A stretch of 64,000 nucleotides of DNA from Pseudomonas sp. Os17 (GCF_001547895.1 NZ_AP014627.1:5025501-5089500), one strand, 5' to 3'; numbered from the stretch's first letter, positions 16,780-24,964 are shown. A program made the numbers and translations. Notes: generated by a model from the letters alone, not told the origin.

Positions 16780-18606
16780 ATGACCACGACCGAACAGCTG
16801 AGTGCATTGAGTTCAATCCTGGCTCAAAGCGGTTTGCACAGCCTGTTCCAACCGATCATCAGCCTTTCCGAGCGGCGCATCCTGGGTTACGAAGCCTTGA
16901 GTCGCGGCCCCTCCAACAGCCCCCTGCACTCCCCTGTCGCCCTGTTTGCGGTGGCACGCCAGGCAGGTCGCCTGAGCGAACTGGAGATCGCCTGCCGCCA
17001 CAGCGCCTGCAAACGCTTCAGCGAGCAGCAACTGCCCGGCAAACTGTTTCTCAACGTCTCCCCCGAATCCCTGCTGGAAGCGGCCCACCAGCCCGGGCGC
17101 ACCCTGCAACTGCTGCAGGACTTCGGCATCCCGCCGAGCCAGGTGGTGATCGAACTCACCGAACAGACGCCCATCGACGACTTTCAGCTGCTGCAGAATG
17201 CTCTGCATCACTACCGCGACATGGGATTTTCCATCGCCCTGGACGACCTCGGCGCCGGCTATTCAAGCCTGCGCCTGTGGTCCGAGTTGCGACCGGATTA
17301 TGTGAAGATCGATCGACACTTTATCGATGGCATTCATCAGGACGCGCTCAAACGCGAGTTCGTCGGTTCGATCCTGCAGATCGCCAAGGCTTCCCGCGCC
17401 CAGGTCATCGCCGAAGGCATCGAGATGTTCGAGGAGCTGGCGGTGCTCACGGAAATGGGGGTCGATCTGGTCCAGGGCTACTTGCTGTGCCGGCCGCAGG
17501 AGCAGCCGCCCCGTGATGCGCGGACGATGATGCCCAAACACGACAACCCCAGCGTGGCGCTCAACGACGAAGGCAGCGATCTCAGCGCCTTGCTCAACGA
17601 GCAACCAGCGGTTGCCCGCAATACGCCCACGGCCAACGTCCTGGAAGCCTTTCGCCGGCAAGCCAACCTCAATTCCCTGGCTGTTCTTGACGAGCAGGGC
17701 CAGCCCTGCGGGATCGTTCATCGACATTCACTCTCGGACGCCCTGCTCAAACCCTTCGCCACCGACCTGTTTGCCCGCAAACCCATCAGTCGCCTGATGA
17801 ACGATGATTTCCTCGCCGTCGAACTCAGCCAATCCCTGCAGCAGGTCAGTCGCCTGATCACCAGTCGCGCACGACAACGCATCGAGGAAGACTTCATCAT
17901 CACCCTCAACGGCCAGTACCTGGGACTGGGGCGGGTCATAGACGTACTCAAGCTGATCACCGAGCTGAAAATCCAGCAGGCTCGCTACGCCAACCCCTTG
18001 ACCCTGCTGCCGGGCAACGTCCCCATCCAGCAGTGCCTGACGCGCTTGCTACAGCAGGGACGGGAATCGGTGATCTGCTATGTGGATATCGACAGCTTCA
18101 AGCCCTTCAACGATATCTACGGTTACGGCCGTGGCGATGAAGTGCTGCTGTGCCTGGCTCAATGCCTGAATGATCGGGTCGATCCCAGCCGCGACTTCGT
18201 CGGGCATATCGGCGGCGATGACTTCTTGCTGGTGCTGGGGCCGGAAGACTGGCGCAGGCGCCTGAATCAGTTACTGGACGACTTCCACAGTCAGTGTCGG
18301 CGCTTCTATCGCAGCGAACACCTGGAAGCCGGCTGTTTTATCGCGCCCAACCGCCAGGGCGTGCGCCAGGAATTTCCCCTGCTATCGCTGTCTATCGGCG
18401 TGGTGCACCTGTATTCGGAGGCCTGTGGACAACTGGACTCCAGTCAGCTGGCAGAACTGGCCTCCCAGGCCAAGCATCACGCCAAGAACGTCCAGGGCTA
18501 CAGCATCCATGTGATCGACAGCCTGGATGCCGCAGCCAGCCTGGGAACGCACTCCCTCAATGAGCCGCTGCGGGATCAGCCGATTGATCGAGCTGCATCA
18601 GTTTGA
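16780..18606 (+). CDS. EAL-CBS-GGDEF cyclic-di-GMP signalling protein
   Basis: A 608-aa soluble protein with unusual domain order. An EAL phosphodiesterase domain comes first (residues 15-240; EAL at 38-40, DDLGAGYSS at 155, YVKIDRHFID and VIAEGIE all present). A pair of CBS modules follows (about 280-400), then a GGDEF domain (about 425-585) whose A-site is GGDDF at 478-482. The EAL residues look complete, so phosphodiesterase activity is likely. The GGDDF site may be active or may only bind GTP. CBS modules often bind adenine nucleotides. The 3' end overlaps the convergent Sel1 gene by 50 bp. Confidence 0.92.
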   Translation: MTTTEQLSALSSILAQSGLHSLFQPIISLSERRILGYEALSRGPSNSPLHSPVALFAVARQAGRLSELEIACRHSACKRFSEQQLPGKLFLNVSPESLLEAAHQPGRTLQLLQDFGIPPSQVVIELTEQTPIDDFQLLQNALHHYRDMGFSIALDDLGAGYSSLRLWSELRPDYVKIDRHFIDGIHQDALKREFVGSILQIAKASRAQVIAEGIEMFEELAVLTEMGVDLVQGYLLCRPQEQPPRDARTMMPKHDNPSVALNDEGSDLSALLNEQPAVARNTPTANVLEAFRRQANLNSLAVLDEQGQPCGIVHRHSLSDALLKPFATDLFARKPISRLMNDDFLAVELSQSLQQVSRLITSRARQRIEEDFIITLNGQYLGLGRVIDVLKLITELKIQQARYANPLTLLPGNVPIQQCLTRLLQQGRESVICYVDIDSFKPFNDIYGYGRGDEVLLCLAQCLNDRVDPSRDFVGHIGGDDFLLVLGPEDWRRRLNQLLDDFHSQCRRFYRSEHLEAGCFIAPNRQGVRQEFPLLSLSIGVVHLYSEACGQLDSSQLAELASQAKHHAKNVQGYSIHVIDSLDAAASLGTHSLNEPLRDQPIDRAASV

Positions 18607-18973
18607 GCTCCGCAAGAGGATGACCGGCCTGCGCCGAGAGCCGCCACCAACGGGCGGCCTCGGCCGCATCGGGCGCCTTGCTGGGCGAGCCGGCCAGACT
18701 GATCACACCGAGCTGATAGGCCGCTTTGCCGTCACCCGCCAATGCCGCCAGGCGCAACAGGCGCTGACCTTCCTCACGCGCACCCAGCCCTTGTCCGCGA
18801 AAGGTCAGGATATGCCCATAGAAACTCTGCGCAGCGACGTTACCCAGATTGGCCATGCGCGCGAACTGCCCTTCCATCCAACGCCAGATACGGGGTTGAC
18901 GGATAAACCAGGGCCAATGAAACAAGCGGCGCGCCAGCCAATAACCGAGACGCGCCTTGAGTGGCAGGAACAT
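18557..18973 (-). CDS. Sel1-repeat protein
   Basis: A 138-aa protein with Sel1-like (TPR-related) helical repeats. MANLGNVAAQSFYGHILTFR, LAGDGKAAYQLGVISLAG and AAEAARWWRLSAQAGHPLAE show the alternating G-x-A-x-x-x-L-G pattern. A basic, Trp-rich N-terminus (residues 1-30) precedes the repeats. Such proteins are usually adaptors. A GGAGG ribosome-binding site lies six bases upstream. Its ATG directly abuts the stop codon of the preceding unknown gene, so the two are cotranscribed. Confidence 0.8.
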   Translation of the reverse strand: MFLPLKARLGYWLARRLFHWPWFIRQPRIWRWMEGQFARMANLGNVAAQSFYGHILTFRGQGLGAREEGQRLLRLAALAGDGKAAYQLGVISLAGSPSKAPDAAEAARWWRLSAQAGHPLAELKLMQLDQSADPAAAH

Positions 18974-19345
18974 TCAAGCCTCCGCTGATTCGGGGTATTC
19001 GTACTCGAACACACGCACCACCTCCGAGGCGTGCCATGAAGCGGCAGCCACCCCGTCGGAAGGCCCGGAAAAACGTCCCAGGCGCTCGACACACTCGAAG
19101 AATCCGGTCCGCGGCAAACGACTGGCGCCCTGGCTGATCACCAATGAGCTGCGCAGCGGCTGTTCGGCCCGGGCATCCAGGGCCGCCAGGTGCTCCAGAG
19201 CGGCCGTCAAGGTCTGCATCGCCGGACTGGGCAGTTGCAATCGCTCCAGCAGCGCACGATAGGTTAAAAGGTGACGTTGACGACGGGCTTGATCCAGCTC
19301 ACCCAACAGCCCATCCCAGTGCTGACGACTGATCCTTACACTCAC
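18974..19345 (-). CDS. Conserved hypothetical protein between XRE regulator and Sel1 gene
   Basis: A 123-aa protein starting MSVRISRQHWDGLLGEL. I do not recognise a family. It is predicted mostly helical in the first 75 residues and has an acidic tail with VVRVFEYEYPES. The GTG at 19345 is chosen because it overlaps the stop of the upstream XRE gene as GTGA, giving translational coupling; an ATG 15 bases earlier is possible. Tight linkage with the regulator suggests they act together. Confidence 0.7.
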   Translation of the reverse strand: MSVRISRQHWDGLLGELDQARRQRHLLTYRALLERLQLPSPAMQTLTAALEHLAALDARAEQPLRSSLVISQGASRLPRTGFFECVERLGRFSGPSDGVAAASWHASEVVRVFEYEYPESAEA

Positions 19346-19683
19346 GATTGCTCCCTCCACCCCGGCACCGTCAATTCCCAGGCCAGGCTGCGGCGAATCG
19401 CAGCGTCAGGGTGACGCTCGCCACTTTCAATCAGGGCCAGGTAAGACGGACTGATACCTACTTTGCGGGCCAGCGCCTCGATGGCGATGCCCTTCCCTTC
19501 GCGCAGATTGCGTAATTGATCCAGGCCCGGAAGACTCTGGGCCGGTGGCGCTGCCTGAGACGTAGCGCCAACATGCGATAGTGGTTCGGTGAGGCCTGCG
19601 GCTGTCAATAAAGCTTGATACTGAGCCCACGGCAGAACCGCGTATTCGGGCTCGCCATCGCGTTCAATAATCTGAATATCCAT
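19342..19683 (-). CDS. XRE-family helix-turn-helix regulator with antitoxin-like N-terminus
   Basis: A 113-aa protein. Residues 1-30 (MDIQIIERDGEPEYAVLPWA) resemble the short N-terminal segment seen on many Pseudomonas XRE regulators and on Phd/HicB-like antitoxins. Residues 58-110 form a Cro/C1-type HTH (GIAIEALARKVGISPSYLAL, IESGERHPDAAIRRSLA). The ATG at 19683 is preferred over 19707 because it starts at the conserved MDIQII. It is first gene of a three-gene operon with the unknown and Sel1 genes and may autoregulate. Confidence 0.82.
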   Translation of the reverse strand: MDIQIIERDGEPEYAVLPWAQYQALLTAAGLTEPLSHVGATSQAAPPAQSLPGLDQLRNLREGKGIAIEALARKVGISPSYLALIESGERHPDAAIRRSLAWELTVPGWREQS

Positions 19684-19797
19684 TACTACCCCGTAGGACA
19701 ACGACACTTATCGAGTCGGACTTTTCCTTTGAAGTGTAATCCTAACAGCGGCTGCGGTCGCGGGGAGCATGATTGTTGAACCTGCGAGTCAATCGAC

Positions 19798-20253
19798 TCA
19801 ATTTTGCCGTGGCCCCTCCAACCGCAGCTGTTCCGGTGTATCCGGCAGACGTTCGACTACCGCCAGCTTTTCCGGCCGCTGCCGGCCACGCCAGGCGCGG
19901 AAGGCGCTGAGCTCGTCATCCAGGGTCTTCATCAGCCAGGCCAGCACGGCAATGTCGTCGAGCATGCCGAACACCGGGATGAAATCGGGAATCGCATCCA
20001 CCGGACTGAGGAAATACATCAGCCCCGCCACCACCGACAACAAGGACTTGGCGCTGATTGCCTGATATTCGCCTCGCCAGTAAGCCAGGCATAACGCCTG
20101 GAGCAGGCGCAGGTCCTCTTTGACCTTGCCCAAGCGCCCTCCCTGAATCGCCCCCTTGCTGGCGACAGCGAACAATAGCGTCGGCAAACGACCGCGGCTC
20201 AGCAACCGGCCCGCCAAAGGCAGGAAGCGAGCAAAGTTCCAGGGTGTTTTCAT
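19798..20253 (-). CDS. YkvA/DUF1232 family membrane protein
   Basis: A 151-aa protein with the DUF1232 core LLSVVAGLMYFLSPVDAIPD followed by FIPVFGMLDDIAVLAWL, which forms one or two membrane helices. An N-terminal basic region and a C-terminal charged tail flank it. The function of the family is unknown. The start at 20253 has GGGAG at suitable spacing; an adjacent ATG at 20256 is possible. Two head-to-head DnaA-box sequences sit about 20 bp upstream of the start. Confidence 0.85.
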   Translation of the reverse strand: MKTPWNFARFLPLAGRLLSRGRLPTLLFAVASKGAIQGGRLGKVKEDLRLLQALCLAYWRGEYQAISAKSLLSVVAGLMYFLSPVDAIPDFIPVFGMLDDIAVLAWLMKTLDDELSAFRAWRGRQRPEKLAVVERLPDTPEQLRLEGPRQN

Positions 20254-20271
20254 CATCACTCCCACTGAAAT

Positions 20272-20296
20272 GTTATCCACACAAATTGTGGATAAC
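20272..20296. promoter_or_regulatory. Head-to-head pair of consensus DnaA boxes
   Basis: TTATCCACA (20273-20281) and TGTGGATAA (20287-20295) are exact consensus DnaA 9-mers in opposite orientation with a 5-bp spacer; the arms extend one further base each side. The element lies about 20 bp upstream of the YkvA-like gene start. It could be a DnaA-responsive operator or a DnaA-titrating site. The same sequence could also form a hairpin in the 5' UTR. Confidence 0.6.
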
Positions 20297-20502
20297 CTTG
20301 TGAACAGAGCTATTTTTCACGGCTGAAAGCCCCGTCTCACAAGGGCTGAGCTCAGATCGGGCGTTTTTTACTCACATAAAAAAACCCATAATTTCATTGA
20401 CTTGGCAGCCCTCAACGACTACCCGCAGCTGACAACCCGTTCTGACCACCGGCGAGGCCGCAGGTTCGGATTAATTGCCAGATGAGCCTTGCAGAAACGA
20501 CA

Positions 20503-20526
20503 ACGCCCCGTAAAACGGGGCGTTGC
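20503..20526 (-). terminator. Terminator of the FKBP lipoprotein gene
   Basis: Reading the minus strand, CAACGCCCCG pairs with CGGGGCGTTG around a TTTTA loop, about 20 bp after the stop codon, followed by a short T-rich run. Confidence 0.75.
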
Positions 20527-20544
20527 TTCAGGCGCAAAGACAGG

Positions 20545-21258
20545 TTACTTGGCGGCGTCCTGCTTGGCTGGATCCTTGATCCCCAGCAGTTCCAACTCGA
20601 ATACCAGCACCGAGTTGGCCGGGATCGACGGGCTTGGGCTCTGCGCGCCATAAGCCAGATCGCTAGGGATGTACAACTTGTACTTCTCGCCTACGTGCAT
20701 CAGTTGCAGGCCTTCAACCCAACCAGGGATCACGCCGCTGACCGGCAGATCGATCGGGCTGCCACGCTCAACCGAGCTGTCGAACACGGTGCCGTTGGTC
20801 AGGGTACCGGTGTAGTGAACGGTGACCACGTCAGTCGGCTTTGGCTGAGCGCCATCGGCCTTCTTCAACACTTCGTACTGCAGGCCGGAAGCGGTGGTGG
20901 TCACGCCGGCCTTCTTGCCGTTTTCTTCGAGGAATTTCTTGCCGGCAGCCGCCGACTCTTCGCTCATCTTGGCCATACGCTCTTCAGCACGCTTTTGCAG
21001 CGCGGCAAAGGCTTCGACCAGTTCTTCGTCTTTCAGCTTCTGTTCTTTCTTGCCGACGGCATCTTCGATGCCCTGGGCTACGGCTTTGGAATCCAGGTCA
21101 TCCATGCCTTCCTGAGCCAGGCTCTTGCCCATGTTCAGGCCGATACCGTAGGAAGCTTTTTGCGCCGGGGTTTTCAGCTCTACGCTGGTCTGCGAATCAC
21201 AACCCGCAAGTACCAGGCTAACCAGGGCCACCGCCGCCGCCAACCGATGCTGTTTCAT
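20545..21258 (-). CDS. FKBP-type peptidyl-prolyl isomerase lipoprotein (Mip/FklB-like)
   Basis: A 237-aa Mip-like isomerase. The signal sequence ends in lipobox LAGC (Cys20), so it should be a lipoprotein. A helical FKBP_N dimerisation domain (about residues 28-115, rich in Lys and Glu) is followed by the FKBP catalytic domain (about 125-230, with VHYTGTLTNGTVFDSS, GVIPGWVEGLQLM and IPSDLAYG). It accelerates prolyl cis-trans isomerisation during protein folding in the periplasm. It is transcribed alone, with its own terminator. Confidence 0.93.
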   Translation of the reverse strand: MKQHRLAAAVALVSLVLAGCDSQTSVELKTPAQKASYGIGLNMGKSLAQEGMDDLDSKAVAQGIEDAVGKKEQKLKDEELVEAFAALQKRAEERMAKMSEESAAAGKKFLEENGKKAGVTTTASGLQYEVLKKADGAQPKPTDVVTVHYTGTLTNGTVFDSSVERGSPIDLPVSGVIPGWVEGLQLMHVGEKYKLYIPSDLAYGAQSPSPSIPANSVLVFELELLGIKDPAKQDAAK

Positions 21259-21527
21259 GCTATTTCCTTGTTCATGCGCCTAAAGGGCAATCGAATAAAG
21301 CCGCGAGCTTATCAGGCGACCACGACCAATGGCTACCGGCGTAAGAGTAGTAAATGTCCGATAAGTTCACGTCTTTAAACACGTTTTTGTGCTGTGGAGA
21401 ACGCCCCGCCCAGGCGGCTGAATGAGGCGCTGGAACGAGCGCGAATAACCATAGCGCAAGTAATGGCTACTTGCCGCGTCAATGACGCTCAGGCATAAGG
21501 AAGGCAAATTCGACAAGGACGTACATC

Positions 21528-23336
21528 TTGCGCCTCATCTACCGTGTATTACTGATAATCGCCGTACTGATCGGCACAGTCCTGGCCGTGGTCCTGTACT
21601 ACATCGCCAACCCCAAGCTGGCTGAATATGTCCCCGTCGAACAGGTGCACTACCTGGATCAATGGGATGCAGCAGACCGCCAGACCTACTATTTCACCCC
21701 CCAAGGCACACAGGTCAAAGGCCTGCGCTATGAATGGTTTGTTGCCCTGGAACTGCCCTTCTCCGAACAGTCCTTTGCCGCTCCCGAGTACCTGGCACGC
21801 TTCGGCTTTCTGGTGGAGCCCGGACAGAAAGCCACAGCGCAGAATCCCGGCAACCTTCCGGTAGGCTTCGCGCGCCACCAAAACCCCGGCAGCCCGGAAC
21901 AATACCTGGACATCACCTGCGCGGCCTGTCACACCGGCGAACTGCGCTTCAACCATCAGGCCCTGCGCATCGACGGAGGCTCGGCGCAACACGTACTACC
22001 TTCAAGCGTGCCGACCCTGCGCGGCGGCAGCTTCGGCCAGGCGCTGGTGGCCAGCCTGGCCGCCACCTACTACAACCCCTGGAAGTTCGAGCGTTTCGCT
22101 CGCAAAGTCCTGGGCGACAACTACGAGGCGCAGCACCCGCAACTGCGCAAAGACTTCAAGCGCTCACTGGACAACTTCCTGCAAGTGGCCTGGAACGACA
22201 CCCACCGCGGCCTTTATCCCACCGAGGAAGGGCCGGGCCGTACCGACGCATTCGGGCGCATCGCCAACGCCAGTTTCGGCGACGCGATTTCCCCAGAGAA
22301 CTACCGCATCGCCAACGCCCCCGTGGACTATCCGCAACTGTGGGATATCTGGACATTCGACTGGGTACAGTGGAACGGCTCGGCGCAGCAACCCATGGCG
22401 CGCAATATCGGCGAAGCCCTAGGCGTCGGCGCGACCCTGAACCTGTTCGACGCCAACGGCCAGCCGCTCACTGGCGAATCACGCTATCCATCCAGCGTGC
22501 GGGTTCGTGACCTCAACCTCATCGAAGAAACCTTGCAGCGCCTCAAGCCCCCTGCCTGGCCGGAAACACTGCTGGGCGCCGTCGACAAGCCCCTGGCGGC
22601 CAAGGGTCGTGAGCTGTTCGCCCAGCATTGCGCTGGCTGCCATCAGCCGTCGGTGAGCGAGTCCAACGGCCGACCGGTTCAACAGCTGAAAATGCTCCCG
22701 GTTTCCGTGATTGGCACCGACCCGAACTCCGCCAGCAATATCGCCGACCTGCGCTATGACCTCAGCGCCCTGCAGTGGGATACCGCCGAGCTGGCAAAAT
22801 CCAATGTCGAGCTGCACCCGACGCCCACCGAACCGCTGGACCTGCGTCAACTCTCGGCGGCCAAGGGCCTGGCCTACATCACCGCTTTCGTTGAAGAACG
22901 CGCCTACCGTGACGCCAAGGTCAGCCCCGAGGAGCGCCCACGACTGGACGGCTACGGCCTGCCAATCGGGGTACGCGAGCTGCGCGCCTACAAGGCCCGC
23001 CCGCTGGCCGGGGTCTGGGCAACCCCACCCTACCTGCACAACGGCTCGGTGCCCAACCTGTATCAACTGCTGTCTCCGCAATCGGAGCGCTCGACGACCT
23101 TCTATCGCGGCACCTTCGAGTACGACCCCAAACACCTGGGCTATCGTCCGGAAGCCTTCAAGAACGGTTTTGAATTCGACACCCGCATCAGCGGCAACCA
23201 CAACAGCGGTCACGAGTTCCGCGCCGGCCAGCGAGGCAACGGGGTTATCGGCCCGCTGCTGCAGCCGGAGGAGCGCTGGGCATTGCTGGAATACCTGAAA
23301 GTGCTGGGCGGACCGCTGGAGTCACAACTGCCATGA
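21528..23336 (+). CDS. Membrane-anchored dihaem c-type cytochrome, RoxA/cytochrome c peroxidase-like
   Basis: A 602-aa protein with an N-terminal signal anchor (residues 5-27) and two haem c motifs, CAACH (Cys131, His135) and CAGCH (Cys368, His372). The spacing and the segment WDIWTFDWVQWNGSAQQPMA followed by RNIGEALG recall the RoxA rubber oxygenase and MauG-related peroxidase group. It is predicted to be periplasmic. The start is TTG at 21528 with AAGGA upstream. It overlaps the catalase-like gene by four bases (ATGA). The substrate is unknown: peroxide reduction or dioxygenase cleavage of a hydrophobic compound are both possible. Confidence 0.85.
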   Translation: MRLIYRVLLIIAVLIGTVLAVVLYYIANPKLAEYVPVEQVHYLDQWDAADRQTYYFTPQGTQVKGLRYEWFVALELPFSEQSFAAPEYLARFGFLVEPGQKATAQNPGNLPVGFARHQNPGSPEQYLDITCAACHTGELRFNHQALRIDGGSAQHVLPSSVPTLRGGSFGQALVASLAATYYNPWKFERFARKVLGDNYEAQHPQLRKDFKRSLDNFLQVAWNDTHRGLYPTEEGPGRTDAFGRIANASFGDAISPENYRIANAPVDYPQLWDIWTFDWVQWNGSAQQPMARNIGEALGVGATLNLFDANGQPLTGESRYPSSVRVRDLNLIEETLQRLKPPAWPETLLGAVDKPLAAKGRELFAQHCAGCHQPSVSESNGRPVQQLKMLPVSVIGTDPNSASNIADLRYDLSALQWDTAELAKSNVELHPTPTEPLDLRQLSAAKGLAYITAFVEERAYRDAKVSPEERPRLDGYGLPIGVRELRAYKARPLAGVWATPPYLHNGSVPNLYQLLSPQSERSTTFYRGTFEYDPKHLGYRPEAFKNGFEFDTRISGNHNSGHEFRAGQRGNGVIGPLLQPEERWALLEYLKVLGGPLESQLP

Positions 23337-24502
23337 AACTCGATCTCGCAAGAAAACGACCGTCGCTGCTGGCCAGGCTGTGGCTGCGCCTTGGCGCATT
23401 GCTGGGCAGGACGCTGCTACTGCTGCTGGTCATCGGCCTCCTGGCCTGGGCGCTGTCCAGCGCCTGGTTCGCCTGGCAGCACCGCGGTCCGGTGGCGGTA
23501 CAAGAGCAGATTCCCGCCGATGAGGCCGCGCGCACCCAGGACATCATCCAGACTGCCGTGCGCATCGTCGACCAGCACCGCGAGGGCACCCGCTACCTGC
23601 GCGATGCCCATGCCAAGGCCCATGGCTGCGTAAAAGCCGAGGTCCAGGTCCTCAAGGACCTGAGTCCGGAGCTGCGCCAGGGCGTGTTCGCCAATCCTGG
23701 CCAGACCTGGCAAGCGACGGTGCGCTTGTCCAATGGCAATGCCTATCCGCAGTTCGACAGCATTCGCGACGCCCGCGGCATGGCAATCAAACTGTTGGAG
23801 GTGCCAGGGCAACAGTTGATCCCTGCGGAATCGGGGCGACGCGAGCAGGACTTCGTGATGTTCAACCATCCGAACTTCTTCGTCAGCGATGTGGCTGAGT
23901 ATCAGCAGAACATCGCGGCACAGGCGGACGGCAAGAAAGTCGGCGCCTTCTTTCCTGGCTGGGATCCTCGCCGTTGGCAGATCCGCCACCTGTTCATTGC
24001 CCTGGCCACGCTGTCACCGGCACCGGCCAGCCCGACCCAGAGCACTTACTTCTCGGTTTCGCCCTACAAGTTCGGCGATGCCAACGCCAAGTTCCGGGTC
24101 ATGCCGGACCCTGACAGTTGCCCGGCCTACAGCCTGCCGGCGCAGAATCAGGACCTGCCCAACTTCCTGCGCAGCGCCCTGACCCAGCAACTTTCCACCG
24201 ATCGGGTTCCGGCCTGCTTCGTCCTGCAGATCCAGCGTCAGAACCCGAGCCGGTTCATGCCGATCGAAGACACCAGCATCGAATGGAAGGAAAGCGGCGC
24301 CCCCTTTGAAACCGTGGCCCGCTTGACCATTCCAGCCCAGGACTTCGACACCCCGGCGCAGAACCTGGCCTGCGACAACCAATCCTTCAACCCCTGGTTC
24401 GGCATCGAAGCCCATCGCCCCATTGGCGGTATCAACCGCTTGCGCAAGGCGGTGTACGAAGCGGTCAGCGACTATCGGCATAGCCGAAACGCCGAGCAGT
24501 AA
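23333..24502 (+). CDS. Catalase-family protein with N-terminal membrane anchor
   Basis: A 389-aa protein. One hydrophobic segment (about residues 26-48) is followed by a catalase-fold domain of the short type: GCVKAEVQVL, a TVRLSNGNAYPQFDSIRDAR segment carrying the RDARGMAIKL motif typical of the fold, and VMFNHPNFFVSD. It is shorter than classical catalases. The anchor suggests a periplasmic haem enzyme working beside the overlapping dihaem cytochrome. Whether it decomposes peroxide or uses it as co-substrate (as in SrpA-like enzymes) is not clear. Confidence 0.8.
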   Translation: MKLDLARKRPSLLARLWLRLGALLGRTLLLLLVIGLLAWALSSAWFAWQHRGPVAVQEQIPADEAARTQDIIQTAVRIVDQHREGTRYLRDAHAKAHGCVKAEVQVLKDLSPELRQGVFANPGQTWQATVRLSNGNAYPQFDSIRDARGMAIKLLEVPGQQLIPAESGRREQDFVMFNHPNFFVSDVAEYQQNIAAQADGKKVGAFFPGWDPRRWQIRHLFIALATLSPAPASPTQSTYFSVSPYKFGDANAKFRVMPDPDSCPAYSLPAQNQDLPNFLRSALTQQLSTDRVPACFVLQIQRQNPSRFMPIEDTSIEWKESGAPFETVARLTIPAQDFDTPAQNLACDNQSFNPWFGIEAHRPIGGINRLRKAVYEAVSDYRHSRNAEQ

Positions 24503-24512
24503 GCCATAAACG

Positions 24513-24541
24513 AGAAAAGCGGCCCAAGGGCCGCTTTTTTT
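24513..24541 (+). terminator. Terminator after the catalase-like gene
   Basis: AAAAGCGGCCC and GGGCCGCTTTTTT form a stem with a short AA loop and a T-run, 11 bp after the stop codon. Confidence 0.9.
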
Positions 24542-24576
24542 CGCACAGGATCTGCACCAAACCAAATCCCAGACAG

Positions 24577-24603
24577 CAAAAAGCCCGCGTTAGCGGGCTT
24601 TCT
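24577..24603 (-). terminator. Terminator of tRNA unit, copy 1
   Basis: AAAGCCCGC and GCGGGCTTT arms with a GTTA loop; on the minus strand the stem is followed by TTTTTGC. It is repeated 359 bp away. Confidence 0.85.
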
Positions 24604-24605
24604 GT

Positions 24606-24636
24606 GGTGACTTGGCGTTCAGTGTTCCAAGTTACC
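24606..24636 (-). ncRNA. Trailer hairpin between tRNA-Asp and terminator, copy 1
   Basis: GGTGACTTGG pairs with CCAAGTTACC around an 11-nt loop (one A-C mismatch in the minus-strand RNA). The second copy carries a compensatory pair change at one stem position, so this is likely a structured 3' trailer of the tRNA transcript. It is not an annotated RNA family that I recognise. Confidence 0.5.
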
Positions 24637-24641
24637 GAATA

Positions 24642-24718
24642 TGGCGCAGCGGACGGGACTCGAACCCGCGACCCCCGGCGTGACAGGCCGGTATTCTAAC
24701 CGACTGAACTACCGCTGC
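24642..24718 (-). tRNA. tRNA-Asp(GTC), copy 1
   Basis: A 77-nt cloverleaf with encoded CCA. The anticodon loop CTGTCAC gives GTC (Asp), and the T-loop GGTTCGAGTCC is intact. The acceptor stem is GCAGCGG/CCGCTGC. It is identical to the copy at 25001. Confidence 0.97.
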
Positions 24719-24737
24719 GCGTAGCGTTGAAAGTAAG

Positions 24738-24813
24738 TGGTGGGTGATGACGGGATCGAACCGCCGACATTCTGCTTGTAAGGCAGACGCTCTCCCAGCT
24801 GAGCTAATCACCC
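24738..24813 (-). tRNA. tRNA-Val(TAC), copy 1
   Basis: A 76-nt cloverleaf with encoded CCA. The anticodon loop CTTACAA gives TAC (Val), and the acceptor stem is GGGTGAT. It lies 19 bp upstream of tRNA-Asp in the same transcript. Identical to the copy at 25097. Confidence 0.97.
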
Positions 24814-24834
24814 TTTACCTTCGTTGCGGGGCGC

Positions 24835-24864
24835 ATTATGCCACAGAAATTCTTAAAGTGTTGA
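24835..24864 (-). promoter_or_regulatory. Putative promoter of tRNA unit, copy 1
   Basis: Reading the minus strand, TCAACA and CATAAT are separated by 18 bp, with a GC-rich GCGCC discriminator, ending 21 bp before tRNA-Val. It is weaker-looking than the promoter of copy 2. Confidence 0.4.
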
Positions 24865-24935
24865 TTTAATTGATAAATTAATCAAAAAAATCTGAATTCC
24901 CATGATTTGCCGCGCTACCCGCCAACTCTTTACAG

Positions 24936-24962
24936 CAAAAAGCCCGCGTTAGCGGGCTTTCT
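24936..24962 (-). terminator. Terminator of tRNA unit, copy 2
   Basis: Same hairpin as the one at 24577-24603, belonging to the upstream Val-Asp unit. It should separate the two units into independent transcripts. Confidence 0.85.
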
Positions 24963-24964
24963 GT

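Noticed and set aside
20272..20296. Origin of replication at the DnaA boxes
   Set aside because: Only two boxes, no AT-rich unwinding element, no dnaA/dnaN/rpmH neighbours; a single inverted pair is not enough.
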